NCBI RefSeq assembly: GCF_023278565.1
Contig: NC_064673.1
Coordinates: 620,001-684,000 of the forward strand
Source of the DNA: Colletotrichum lupini
Taxonomy: Eukaryota; Ascomycota; Sordariomycetes; Glomerellales; Glomerellaceae
Length of the DNA: 64,000 bases
Direction of reading: 5' to 3'
The position numbers were made by a program, and so were the translations under genes. Numbering within the stretch: the first letter of the stretch is position 1; each line of letters opens with the position of its first letter. Positions 48,928 to 61,957 of the stretch are shown in pieces. The notes below the pieces were generated by a model. It was not told where the DNA came from and made no database searches. It saw nothing but the letters and a program-made list of their open reading frames with translations.

Positions 48928-50280
48928 TGTGATGTGAGAGAAGGTAAGTCCTGGCCGGCAGGGGTATATTATACAATACAAATGATTGGAAGGAGAGAAG
49001 TGGTCGGATAACTAAAAGACTGCTGAATGCTGGATGGGGAAGAAGAGTACGAGAGGATTGAGGCCGGAGGTTAGACCATCTTTATACCTTGGTTGTCAGC
49101 ACCCCTTTGAGAGCAACCAAGCGGTGGATGGATGTCTGCCTGATGTCGAGACGACGCGCATGTCCTGCATCCCAATGCCCTTACGCGCCTTAGTGAGCAT
49201 CCGGAGTGCTTCTCCCGCCTTCTCCTCTGATACTCAGAGAACGCTGGTCGAATTTCCATCCGACATCCCAAACCGCCAAGCCAAACATGTTTTCGCAATA
49301 GAGCCTCAATGCGAGATCCCGGGGGGTATCACTACAGCTAAAGGAGCGTGCACGTGCACAGAAGTACCTTCCACGCGCGGCTGTTGTTGCTCGCTCAAAG
49401 TTGTGTCCACAAAGTCGGGCTGTGGCGAGGCCACGAGTAGAGCCTCATGCGAACCTCGGGCCAGGGGCGTGTGCAACATGAGGCCGCCATAGCAGGGATG
49501 GCCGCAAGGTTCCGGAGTTGGTGTGGCCGAATGTCAGCTGGAAAAGTCCGAGCCCGCGACCTTATTTCGACTCAACCCAGATGCACCAGTGTTGAAGGGG
49601 GTTAATGAGTGCAAAATGATCGTATGCACCGTCCACTACCTTAGCTCAAGGTACGAACGACAAGAGTGCCACACATAAGGGGATGACCTGCAGTTCTATA
49701 CTCCGTGTATTTCTAGTCGGGCAGATACAGGCGGTAGCTTGACCTGACAGAGAACGGTTTTCAACCCATCCAGGAGAAAACAGCAGCGACTGATATTGTG
49801 AATGCATACTGCGACCAGCTCGTTGGTGCAAATCCCTCAGCATCCCGTGAGTAAAACCGACTGCGGAGTAGGCCCACGAGTCGTCGAGTTACGAGATACA
49901 TGACCTAGCTCAGGATTGCTGCCGGGTTACATCGAAATTAAGCACTACCAATATGATCTCGACAGGGATCTTGCCGGCCTTGTTTCCGTTTCTAAAGACC
50001 AAGACAGGCGTGGGGATTGCGGCGGCCCGGCCAGCTTAGGGTGAGGTGCTATGTAAGGTGACATAGCAACTAGGGACAAGGCTGTTGTGTTCAGGTTTGT
50101 GGTGGTAGACCTGGCAAGCAAAGACCATGCCTCGTGCGTGTTTGACGCAGAGATATACGGCTGTTTCGATCCACGGCGCGGGAGCGTCAACTACGGCAGA
50201 CTACAAGAGGCACTCTGCCAAAACACTTTTTTCATATGTCAAAGCAGAAATCGTATTTTACGGTCACCCCACTACCTAGG
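48928..50280. promoter_or_regulatory. Upstream region of the Egh16-like gene
   Basis: 1.35 kb of normal DNA up to the edge of the RIPed block at 50281. A TATATTATA at 48965-48973, 38-46 bp upstream of the start codon, could serve as TATA element or leader. Nothing else is supported; short frames on both strands lack features. Confidence 0.4.
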
Positions 50281-52381
50281 ATAGGGTCTAGATTAGTATA
50301 ATAACTTATAAATAGGGGTTATAGAGATTTACGGCTTAAGAAATACTTTAATTTCGTAATATATTAAACTATATAGTAGTATATAAAATTGTATAATATT
50401 ATATCCCGATATAAAAGTTTTTTCTTTTTTTATAACTTTATTATAAAAATAACTATTACTTTTTACCCTCTTATAAGCAAAAATTACTCTTTACTTAAGT
50501 TATTAAACTAATAGCTCGCTTATAAATATTATAGTATAAATTTATAATAACTTCTAGTTTTTATATAAGACGTTACCGAACTAATTAACCTTACGATACC
50601 TCTTTATAAAGCTATTTTAAAACGACCGATTAATAATAATATTTATATAAGCTCTACCCTTTTTATATAATAAGAACGTATAAACGTATAAGCCTTAATA
50701 TTAATAAAATCTCTTTTTATAAGCTTAAAAGAGCGAGAACGAAGTATTTAATAAATAAAAAAAGAGCTAAAATAATCGCTAATAATTAATATTTCTATTA
50801 TATTATATAACATATCCTTTTTTAAGAACGAACTTAACGGTTTTTAAGTAACGACTTATATTAATATTTAAGTTATTAAGAAGTTTATTAAGAAAGTTTA
50901 GTTTAATCGCTTCTTAACGTTTACTTTATATTAAAATATAATACGATTTATTATTTTATATTTTATAATAAACTAGCAAATTCTTTTAATAGAGTAGATA
51001 GTATTTTTAATTAATATAAAGAATCTTTATAATATCTTAGAATATTATAAAGTAGTATACGAAGTTATAAGTTTAGAGAGATTCCTTTTTAAAGCTACGA
51101 TCTTATATAAAAAAATTTTTACTAACTTTTTATTATTTCTTAAACTAAAATTAAGTCGCTAGTTATTAAACCTTAGTTAGTAAAGAAGGGAAAAGGTCGT
51201 ATAAAGCTAATTATAACTAAAACTTTAGGCAAAACGACGTATAGAAATGTTCTAAAAACACGGCTTTTGATAAGTATTAATATTAAACTAACGATAAAGA
51301 TTAAGGAGGAATTATTAGTTAAGTAAGAAAAGAAGATCGTTAAGAAGGAAATAAAGGCTAAGAAAAAGGTTAAAAAGGATAAAAATAATAAAAAAAACGA
51401 GATTATAGTAGTTTAATAAGAAAATAAAGTTTACAATAGTAAATAACTTAGTATATTATAAGGATAAAAACGAGTATTCTCGTTAGTAAATAGTTTAAAA
51501 TAAACTATAATTATATTTATAATTCCTTTTTATCCTTAGTATCGCTCGTAATTATAAAGCTATTTAATGCTCTAAGATTAATTCTAAAGTCTTTTAATCT
51601 CTACTTAACCTATATAATACTACCCTATAGTTTACTAAGTAAAATAACTTCTAGTTAGAGCTTATTACGTATATACTACTTTAAATAAATACGAAGATAT
51701 TAATACGCTTTAAAATAAAAATAATTAGCCTTCCTAAACTTCGTACTTTTAGTTAATATAGTTAGGGAGCCCTTAATAATTAAGGTATAAATTTATAAAA
51801 TAGCTTAAAGAAGATATATATCTAGATTATTACTATTCTAAATAGCGTTTAATAGTTATTAAACTTAGTTTTAGTTAATTAGCTATATAAAGTCTTATAT
51901 AGTTCGTAACGTAAGTTAATAGTATAGTTATTATAACTAATTAGAAATAATATAAGGGCGACCTTTTTAATAACGAATTCGATAAGAGTTTTAAATTTAT
52001 ACAAAGTTAATAAAATTAGAACGAATTAGTAGTATATACGTAAATAGAAGTATAATTTAGTTAGAGAGTATATTTATATAGAATAGCCTTTAGAACTTAA
52101 GTAGTTAGAAGTATTCTTATAAACGTAAGTATACTTATATATACTAAGATATATATTACTTACCCGCTAATATGCTAATCTATTTTAATAAAAACGATTT
52201 TACTAACTCTTAATCTTAACGTTATAGATACTTTTACTAAAAATCTAATAATTACGAAATATAATTAGACTTTTTATTATTAAATAGTGTTATAAAAGGT
52301 AGTAGTAAATACTAAATATAAAAACGGTTTCTTTTTTTTAGTCTAAACGAACTCGTAATAATATAAATCCCTATTATTAAA

Positions 52382-52895
52382 TGTTACGAAGGTAACTTTG
52401 TTTACCTTATTATTCGCCTTATTATCAATATTACGTAAGCAAACTATATACCATATTAATCTACGATTTCTATAGATTATTATAGGTGTTGATTATGTAA
52501 GCAATACTGCTTATATAAGCTTACGTGAGCAATAGAAAGTACTGGAAGGTAACTGAATAATCTGGAATTTACTCGAGGCGGAATTACGTACTACGATTAC
52601 GCATTCACTTACGTATACGCTTATTAATTATATCATAATTAATAAGCAATGGAATATTCTAGTAGGAGGTTTTTATGCCTATATATAGGCGTGTATTTAC
52701 CTACCTAGACCTTTTGTTAAGCAAGTAACTTCTCATATAGTAATTCAACTATATTACTCTCTTTACTATAAAAACCTCTTTTATATACGCTTATATCCCC
52801 TATATTTATATATCCTTGCTTCTATATGAATATTCACTTTTTATATTCTTTATAAGAATATCCCGCATTACCTCGTTAAAGCTATACGTGCTAGA
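52382..52895 (+). repeat. 514-bp LTR-like repeat, copy R2
   Basis: Identical in length to R1 and R3 and almost identical in sequence. Left-flanking 5-mer TTAAA (52377-52381), right-flanking 5-mer GTAAT (52896-52900). Retains un-RIPed composition inside a RIPed block. Confidence 0.8.
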
Positions 52896-55159
52896 GTAAT
52901 TACTAGTGTAATTTTTACTAATTAGTAATTATGCTTTTTCTTAGGCTAATATATGCGTAATCATAAGTATAATTACGCGTATATACTTATTTATAATTTA
53001 ATTCTTTTTATTTACTTTTTTCTTTAGTATTAACTATTTACGTATATATACTAACAATTTCGTATAAAACACTCCCTTTTTTAATAATTATATATGCCGT
53101 ATAATACTTATAATAAGTGCTTAATATAGCGTTCTAGCCTATATCGAGGGTATATAGCTCCTAATGGTCCTTATATACTAACTTACGTAGTACCCTAACG
53201 ACTTTATATCTTATAAAATAACCTCTTACTTCTTTACTAATACGTATACCTCTATATAATAGCTTCTTTATTATACGGATTCTTATATTATTTATAAGCT
53301 CTTTATTTTCCTTTTTAAAGACTTTCTATTAGATTTATAACCTTAGTATTATATAAGTTAATATATACTACCTTATACTATTTAATATTACTATACTAAC
53401 CCGTATAATCTAGCCCTAGCGTTAAATTAAGCTTAACCCTAAGATTACTAAAAATAGCCGTTATATACCCCTAGATATTGCCGTAACTCGTACTTAGGCT
53501 ACTAATATTATTTAAATAACCGTATATAGTAACGCTAAGACTAGTGCTAAGTCGTGCGCCCGTTATAAGACTTGTAAAGGTATTTTCGCTAATTACGTTA
53601 CTTTTATAAGTAAGGGCTATTCTAATTATAACTATATATTTACTATATACGAGTATACGCTCGTTACGCCTCCCGTTATTACTTATATATTACCCTATAC
53701 TACCTTATATCTATTTATAATTTACTAACGGTTCGTACTAGCTCGTAATACGCTTATTAAGGTCGTTAAGCGCGGTTATAATTATAAAAGCTATAGTAAA
53801 GTCCGTATCGGCGCTCTACTTAAGTCTCTAAGTACTATTCTCGCTATATACCTCTATATAATAATAAAAGCCCTTAAATAGGTAGCTAAATAAACTAAAA
53901 ATAATAAAGAGGGTATATATAATAGTATATAGGATTATAAAGAGCGTTACTAACTTATATAAACTCTAAGTAAAAAGTAATTAATTTAACATTCTTATAT
54001 AGTATAATATAAGAGTTTATATAGGTATATATTAAGATATAGTACGGTTAGGCTTAATACCCGGGTAATAAGGCCCCTACGGAGTTATAGGGTACTTATT
54101 AACTATAAGCTAGAGTATACGCGCTTAGTTTAGCCCGTAAGAGGCTATAACTAACTATATAAAGGCTCCCCCTAAAGTTTAACGTTTTTAATAAAATTAT
54201 AGAACTTTTATTTATTATATATTATCGTTATATACTTTTCTATCCTTTTTAGTATTATAAATCCTTATAAGCGTCTATATTTCTATATATATACTTATAA
54301 GACCTTATAAGTAAAAGGATACCCCTATATATCGCTATAATTATATATAAACATTTACCCCTTATTTAAAATTTCTTTCTTAGTTTTTTATTTTATATAT
54401 TACTACTTTTTTAAAATAGTACGACTACGTATTAATCTTTTACTATATCGAACGATAATTATTATAAAGTTAGAGAGTAATTAAACTTATAATATAATTA
54501 TTATATATATCTTTATAGTTTTTAGTACTAGAATTATAAAGCGAACTTTCGAACGTTAATTTATAAAATAGGACTTATAATAAGAAGAGCGTACGGTCTT
54601 TTCTAAGGATCTATTAATTCGTATTTAAGAATTATTCTTTTAATAATACTTAAACGATAAAGATATCCTTTTTTAACTTTAATTTAAAGGATTTATAATT
54701 ACGGCTATAGGATTATTAATACTTCGTTAATAGAATTAGCTTTAGTAATAATAAATACTAAAATAGCTCGCAATTATATAATAACGATTAAAAGAGTTCT
54801 TTTTTAATATACTAGAGGTTACTTACCGTATTAAAGGGTACGGTAGAAGGTATTTTTATATATAGGTTCGCTAATAAGCTTATATTATTAACTAAGATAA
54901 ACTATACCTTATATATCGCAAAACCTTTTTATAATAAGTTTAAGATTAGTTAAGTAAAATAAAGTACCGTTATAAAGGGGTTATAACTCCTAAACTAAAT
55001 TATATTTAGTCTTTAAATACGTATAATAAGCTTTTATTATTTAGATTTAAGATCTATATTAATATTAATACTTATTCGCGGTTTATTATATAGTTCTATA
55101 TAGGGGTTTTTACTTATACGTCCCGGAATATACTTATATAATATCTTACCGTTATTTAA

Positions 55160-55673
55160 TCTAGCACGTATAGCTTTAACGAGGTAATGCGGGATATTCT
55201 TATAAAGAATATAAAAAGTGAATATTCATATAGAAGCAAGGATATATAAATATAGGGGATATAAGCGTATATAAAAGAGGTTTTTATAGTAAAGAGAGTA
55301 ATATAGTTAAATTACTATATAAGAAGTTACTTGCTTAACGAAAGGTCTAGGTAGGTAAATACACGCCTATGTATAGGCATAAAAACCTCCTACTAGAATA
55401 TTCCATTGCTTATTAATTATGATATAATTAATAAGCGTATACGTAAGTGAATGCGTAATCGTAGTACGTAATTCCGCCTCGAGTAAATTCCAGATTATTC
55501 AGTTACCTTCCAGTACTTTCCATTGCTCACGTAAGCTTATATAAGCAGTATTGCTTACATAATCAACACCTATAATAATCTATAGAAATCGTAGATTAAT
55601 ATGGTATATAGTTTGCTTACGTAATATTGATAATAAGGCGAATAATAAGGTAAACAAAGTTACCTTCGTAACA
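55160..55673 (-). repeat. 514-bp LTR-like repeat, copy R3 (inverted)
   Basis: Reverse complement of R2, differing by about five transitions. On the plus strand it is preceded by TTTAA (55155-55159) and followed by ATTAC (55674-55678). With R2 it forms a 514-bp inverted repeat pair around 2264 bp. Confidence 0.8.
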
Positions 55674-56095
55674 ATTACATATAAAATTACTTAATTATAC
55701 TTAATTAATATTTTTAATTAATAAATTACGAATATTATACTTATAATTACGTATATAATTAGGTAATAGTAATAAAAGTAAAGTAGAAAAGGGTATAAAG
55801 TATAATAAGGCGAAATATAATCGCTAATAAGTAACTATAGGGGCGTAGGTAGATTACTTACTTTACTTAAGGAATATTAAGTTAGTTAAGAAGAAAGGGA
55901 AATTAATTAGTAATAGAAATTAGTAGGGAGGATATGCCCCCTAGCTACCCCACTTTCGCTAGGTAGCATAACCGCCCTTACGTAACCACTACTACCTATA
56001 GTCATAAGTAATTCCTTATAATAATATACAGGGTTTATTATAATATTTATTTATATATATAAGAAAGTCGCGCTATTAATGCCTAAAATTTACAG

Positions 56096-59000
56096 TAGCC
56101 GTAGGTCTATTAGAAAGAACGGTTTTAGCGGAGTGCCTCTTGCAGTCTGCCGTAGTCAACGCCGGATCCAGATCACCGGGGTACGACGTGATTGTTGCAG
56201 GGGGGAATGTAAGAACGAGCCCGGGAGTTGGCAGCCCAATGGGATTGAACTTGCAGTCAACTACGAACGCACGGGCAGAAATGATCTACCGCCGTGGCGT
56301 GGATAACCCTGAGTAGACACTCACAAGCCAGTATGGCAGATGCATTAGTAGCTAGACAATGTAGATGAAGGGAGACGCTGTCGACCAGCGTTGCAAAGAG
56401 AGCACATGTGCAGACGGATCAAACCGCTGCGGCCGACAACGGCGAGAATCACGCACGCACAGATGGTCGGCAAGGCAGTACGAATTCGAATAACTCGTTC
56501 TTTGCGTAGGCCAGTCGGGTCGAGCCGAGTCAAGTCAAGGTCGATTATGAGCCGCGCACAGGTGCAACGGCTGGCAAACCGGCAAATCGTACAGCCGATG
56601 GTAGGACACGCGTTAGAACTGGTTGTTATACGCGAGAATCGACTGTGCCCTGTGCTGCGGAGCGCCATAGCTCGGTTCAATACTAGTCAAAGCTATGGCG
56701 AGGGGCGATGACCTTGTAGCCTCTCAACGCTCAACACGACGCAGGGTTCCCAGAGGGCACCGAGCATCGAGCAACGGCCACCAAGGCAGAGGAATGGATG
56801 CCAAAAGAGAGGCTACTGTGGATTGTGGCGGGTATCGAGAGCACCTGAAGATGCTATTTCTGTCCTGACATCTTTCAGTCTTTGAGTCATAGCCATGGTG
56901 CTTGCTTGTCGCACTCAGGGAAAAAGAAACACGGAGGTTGCAGTCGTTCCATGTACGTGATGAGGAGAAATGGCAAGTGCTCCCATGTAGTGCATGCTGA
57001 GACTAAGTGACTGGTGGCTAACAGTAGCGATGGTGGACGAGGTCGGTTTGCACACAATGGTGGCTACCGCATGCAGCATGTCGATGCGGGAGCATACCAT
57101 ACGTGCATATAGGCAACTTCAGATCCCATCCTCTGCAGTTGGATTCGTATACGATAGGCTGGAGTTCTAGGAAGACAATTCCTGTGACGTATCAGCTACA
57201 TGCCACGATGTAGGAACGGGCTTGGTGATCTGACCGGGCCTCACAGAAAAAGTAGCCGTTGGAGCTAGGAATGCCGCGAATTACTAATAATGAGATGAAG
57301 TTTGAGATGACCCTTTGCCGCTTGCATATGCAGCCAGCACGCACCGACCAACGGACGAGATGCTTTGGGGAATTGAAGCCGCTGACTAGACAGCAAGTTC
57401 ACAATCCAGTGTAACTAGTTTCAAGATGGACCGAAAGATGAGTAGCGGGTAAACGTAGCAGGGTACTAGGCAAGGTGGGTAGTTGCCAAGGGCGGCGAAC
57501 CTACCTTCGTGAGACAGGCATCGTTTGAAACAGGCGACGTGGGCTGCGCACCGATGTTGTGTGAAACGAAGTTGTCAAACCCCATGGTTGCGGGGCCAAT
57601 CGCATGAGCCTTTCCCCTTCCAGTGTGCGGCAGAGCTATGGAATCGATCCCGTTGGCCGTTGCTCATGAGAGAGGGAGAGAAGACAAAATTGCCTCGGAT
57701 CGACCCGCCAGCCGGTGACAACAGCGGTGTGATGCATGATCCTCGTGAGCCAGTCTAAAGAGCATACAGTAGCTTGTCAGGTGGTGGTAGTGCCAGCGGT
57801 TGATCAAACAGAAAGGAAGAGTAATCAAGGTTAAAGGTGGACGGGAACGTGGCCGGCGGAAGCTAAGCCAACCTTGGCCAAACTACGACCACGGTCATGC
57901 TATCCCCTGGGGGAAATCCCCCAACTGAGGTGGTCAAGCAGGAAGAGGTGTGGATCTGCTCCTGGCAAGGTATGGTCGAAGATGGACTTTTATCGCGGTA
58001 TCCCAGCCTTGTGTGGGATTCAGGTCCGTTAAAAGTTGTATCACTAAGTGATGATTGTCCGTTTGGGGCTGAAGCTGACAGTATGTTTTGGACAAGAGGC
58101 CCTCAAGACACCACAAGCACTGGACGGTATCCGTAGTGACGGTGCCCAACATACCCTCGTCGCTATGCTTTGACAGAGGGGCAGCAATATGGAAAACTTG
58201 GTCTCACCACCAATTTTGGGCTTCCGACAACCCCATCTCTGTCCGCGCGAGCCTTATCCCTGGACGAATCAGATGACACGGGAAGTTTAGTATAGTATTA
58301 GCCAAAGACAAGGTAAGTTGGTCAAGTACGGAGTAAGGTTGCAAGGTAGAGTGAAGAAAGGTCCACTTGAGTTCACCACTCACATACACTTTGAAACGAC
58401 GTCAACTCAGACTCTGTGCATTACATAATCATACTAAAAAGTCTCCTTACGTAATCACTCCTGTGGAGTCATGGGCAAATCAGCACTTTCAGGTACCTAA
58501 GCACTAAGGTGCTTAACAAGTCACTTGCCCGTGCCTGCGTGCTGCGCGCTGTGTGCCTGCCTGAGTAAAGACTCATTGTCTATCACCACTGCCTGCCAGA
58601 GCCAGGTTTTCGCCGGTGCACGGCACACTCATTACTTCCTTTCCTCTTCTTACTGTCACGTTTGGCGAACTCGAAGCAAACATCAAGTTCGTTGGCCCAA
58701 TTACAGGGTCTCGGTTGACTAGATACCCGTAGCAAGTTGTGAGTCAAAATCCCAATGACTCTCATCTCTGGCTTATATGAGTACATCATACATACCCCCT
58801 CCAAGATGAGCTTGTAATTTCAGACAACGTCTTAATCATATTCATATCACTTGTCCCTAATGATTGATTTTTCGACACCAAGTCCTGGCTCTCTTGGTTT
58901 GACTCACCCTTCTTCGCTCTACTCATCTTGACTTGTCGCGACCTGTCTCGTCTCATCGCCCTGACGCCTTGCCCCAACCTTACTATCCATCAGCTAACCG

Positions 59001-59408
59001 CGCACCAGCCACTCGTATCGACTTTTCATCTTGAGCTCACCATCACCTCAAACCCCAGTGCGGTCTTGCATGATCAGCCGCACCCACATCATCAACCCAC
59101 CATTCATCGACTTCCTTTGACGATCCCGGGATCCAGACTGCTTGCCTCAAGGCCTGTGCTGCGCCCTTTCCTTACCTCATGCAACCGCGCTTGTGCTTGC
59201 GCCTCCGCCTCCATCACCACTGCTACCACGACCACCCTAGCCAAGGTGATTAAGCTGGGGCTGCTTCTGGAGTGAGACCAGAAGGACTCTATCTCGAAAC
59301 TCAAAGATCAAGGCCCGTGGTCTAACGCGGCGCACGTTCTACCCCTCGACTTTCTGCACTGGCGCATCTGCCGACTCGACACCTTCCAACTGTCAGGCCT
59401 GTCGTGTC
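56096..59408. other. 3.3-kb region without a supportable gene; CCA1 promoter at its right end
   Basis: Normal-composition DNA. Several open frames of 60-115 codons exist on both strands (for example 56391-56711 and 58928-59275 plus), but none shows domain motifs, a signal peptide or linked splice sites. From about 58850 the plus strand becomes strongly pyrimidine-rich (CTCGTCTCATC, CACCATC runs), as expected for the promoter and leader of CCA1; the frame at 58928 would then be an upstream ORF in that leader. A palindrome TCCCCCTGGGGGA-like sits at 57903-57922. Confidence 0.45.
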
Positions 59409-61300
59409 ATGCTACGTACCTGTGCTCGGCCTCGATCTGTCTTGACCTGGAACCGCTGCTCGGTGCCGCGCGCATCCTTGTACCCTTGCCTCATGAAGAG
59501 AAACTTTGACGCGTTTGTGGGTCGTCCGTCTGTCTCTTCGCCGTCCAAGATGACCACCTCCATTGCCGCCTCGTCTATGAGCAACTTCACCACTGCAAAT
59601 GATCCCCCGACACTCAGTCTTACTTCCAAAGAGCAGCAATTGAGGGATCTTTTGGTTGACGTTGCTGCCTTTATCGATGGAGCCGGTCGTTCACCTGAGC
59701 CTCTCGTCCTTCGATGGGCTGGGGGCTGGGTTCGTGATAAACTCCTTGGCATAGAGTCTCACGATATTGATACTGCCATCAATGCCATGACTGGGTATGC
59801 CTTTAGTCTGGAGCTGCGCGACTACTGTGCTCTAGAAGAGCATACAAAGAAGCACAGTATTGGTCCCGATGATATGGGCAGCCTCCACAGGATTGCCGCG
59901 AATCCCGATAAGTCGAAGCACCTCGAGACAGCGACTACGCGTATGTTTGGTCTGGACGTTGACTTTGTCAATCTACGCAAGGAGACGTACACTCAGGACA
60001 GTCGCAATCCTACGATGGAGTTTGGTACTGCCGAGGAAGATGCTCTGCGCCGCGATGCCACCATTAACGCCCTCTTTTACAATTTGCACACCGGCCTGGT
60101 CGAAGATCTGACCGGAGGACTCGCAGACATGAAGTCTCGCCTGATCCGCACACCCATGGAGCCTTTCCAGACCTTTACAGACGATCCCCTCAGAGTCATG
60201 AGATTGCTCCGCTTCGCCAGTCGTCTCGACTTTTCAATTGATCCTGCTGCCACTGCAGTCATGGCCGACCCCCAAGTTTTGAACGCTCTGAAACTTAAAA
60301 TTAGCCGCGAAAGGGTTGGTGTCGAGATGGAAAAGATGCTAAAGGGTTCGTCTGCCTATGCTTAACTTTTTTGATATACGAATCTGGTGAACTGACTCGT
60401 TTGGCTTTGTGCTGGAGCAGGTAAGAACCCATGCATGTCTCTGGACTTGATTCGAACCCTCAACCTGTACGAGGCCATCTTCACGGATTCTAGTGATAGC
60501 GGTCACCCGTCACCTGATCTCTCCAAGTGGAAACTGGCCTACGATCTCCTTGACAGGCTCGCTCATGACAAGGACCCCGGATTGATCTATGATGTTCTCG
60601 TCACATCCGACGAAGCTGCATACTTTGCTTGGAATTTGGCTGCAATTACCCCGTACTCCCACATAACGGAGGAAGTACCATTACCAAAGGCTCGGGGTAC
60701 TGTGCCTCTGACTACGCTGGTTGCCCGGGAAGGCATCAAGGCCCCCAACAAGCTTTGCGATGTAATTACTGCAGCATATCGCCACCGCGTCGAGATTCTT
60801 GGTCTGAAGAAAAGCTTTGGTGCCGGGCAATCTAGGACTACCGAAAGGGGCATCGTTGGTATGGCAATTCGTAAGTGGGACAGCCATGGAGGCCACTGGC
60901 GAATCCAGGTACTCTATGCCTTACTTGTCGAGGCTATTGAAAAGTTGCCATCCGATTCACCTACGGGTAAGTACCGCCATCTCCGTACACCTCGTACCTT
61001 GCCCCGGAAAAGCTTGCTCATTCCGCCACAGACAGAGCAGAGTTTCTCTCTGGATGGCAAAAGTTCCTGGACCACCTTACTGATCTGGACGTCATGGACG
61101 CACCTTCGTTGACGCGCCTGGTGGACGGGCGATTGCTGGGAAAAGAACTCGGTGTCCGCCCCGGCAAGTGGATGGGCCAGGCCTTGGATGTTTGCGTTGC
61201 CTGGCAGCTTCGTCACCCAGACGAGACTGAGCCGGCAGGGGCCATCGAAGAGGTGCGACGACGGGCAGTAGAACTAGGGATCGAAGGGCTTCCCATATGA
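59409..61300 (+). CDS. CCA1: CCA-adding enzyme (ATP(CTP):tRNA nucleotidyltransferase)
   Basis: Three exons, 59409-60345, 60421-60966 and 61032-61300, give up to 583 residues. Introns are 75 and 65 nt; intron 1 uses GTTCGT, intron 2 GTAAGT. The enzyme adds CCA to tRNA 3' ends in cytosol, nucleus and mitochondria. Visible class II features: motif A GGWVRD at residues 105-110 with the metal-binding pair DID at 119-121, RRDATINALFYN, and DPLRVMRLLRFASRLDF (the templating region for ATP/CTP choice), followed by the helical body and tail. The first 28 residues (MLRTCARPRSVLTWNRCSVP) are arginine-rich without acidic residues, like a mitochondrial presequence, and further in-frame ATGs at residues 29, 48 and 57 precede the catalytic domain. 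This suggests dual localisation by alternative starts, as known for yeast Cca1. Confidence 0.94.
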
Positions 61301-61957
61301 TGAACCCAGCTGTACTGGGCAGGATGCCCTTGAAGACGGGCTCTGCACTATAAATCGAGCTAAGACTTCGACTGTCTTTGGCAGTGCTAGATGCAGGTTC
61401 TACTTGACAAAGGAGTGACGGCGAGGAGGGGTTATGCCGGTGAAGACAATATTATTGCCTGAGGGGGGCCGGCTTGAAATACCCGAAGACCACTTGCTTA
61501 TTGAAGCTGTGAGGGAAATGCCACCAAATTTTCTGTGACATCTCTCTGTCTATGAAGGCAGATTTTCTGTATATTCCTTACGTCTTCAATGCGGCGGTCC
61601 TTCATTGCCGGTCTGCCTGTACTCGAGTACAAAATGTTGGAGAAGCCTGCACAGCACCACACAGTGTATAACACTATATATGTACTGTACATGTCTGTAC
61701 GATTTGCCCTCTGAAGGCTGCACGCATTGATTTCGCTCTCACTGTGCCCGCTCAATCCTGCTGCTACTTGCTTCCATCAACGGTTAACCATCTACTTGAT
61801 TTCGGCAGCGAAGAAGTCAGACTTCTCATGTCATCCGTGGTCCCAACTTGCCCAGAAAGGAACCTGTCATACTACCTGCATACAAGTAAACAAACCGCAT
61901 CAAGGGCCCTGTCCCGCCTCGATCGTCCACGTTTATTTGGTCTCACCATTGCCCGCT
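61301..61957. promoter_or_regulatory. Intergenic region between CCA1 and the TTI2-like gene
   Basis: 657 bp containing the CCA1 terminator region and the upstream region of the next gene in tandem orientation. The TATATATGTACTGTACATG stretch at 61675-61693 includes the palindrome TGTACTGTACA. No gene is supported here. Confidence 0.4.

Larger units (their letters stand above)
50281..56095. mobile_element. RIP-saturated repeat block, unclassified
   Basis: Abrupt loss of CpA/TpG starts just after 50280 and ends near 56095, so this is a repeat insertion of about 5.8 kb, or 4.8 kb without the two 514-bp repeats. A lysine-rich, translatable stretch at about 51300-51420 (plus) resembles the basic tail of pogo/Fot1-type transposases, but no DDE or helix-turn-helix motif could be read. 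In the middle segment (52896-55159) the minus strand is the better-translating strand around 53100-53400, which fits the inversion argued for elsewhere. No terminal inverted repeats or LTRs for the whole block could be established. Confidence 0.5.

Noticed and set aside
48020..48937. 305-codon plus-strand open frame opposite the Egh16-like gene
   Set aside because: It is fully antisense to a well-supported spliced gene, has a glycine/alanine/serine-rich composition caused by the complementary codons, and no domain.
52382..55673. A single transposon with 514-bp terminal inverted repeats
   Set aside because: Its outer flanking 5-mers (TTAAA and ATTAC) do not match each other, whereas outer and inner flanks match crosswise, which fits inversion between two insertions. 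Copy R1 also occurs alone.
56391..56711. 106-codon arginine-rich plus-strand frame
   Set aside because: An overlapping minus-strand frame of similar length exists; the composition is unlike the real genes here and no motif is present.
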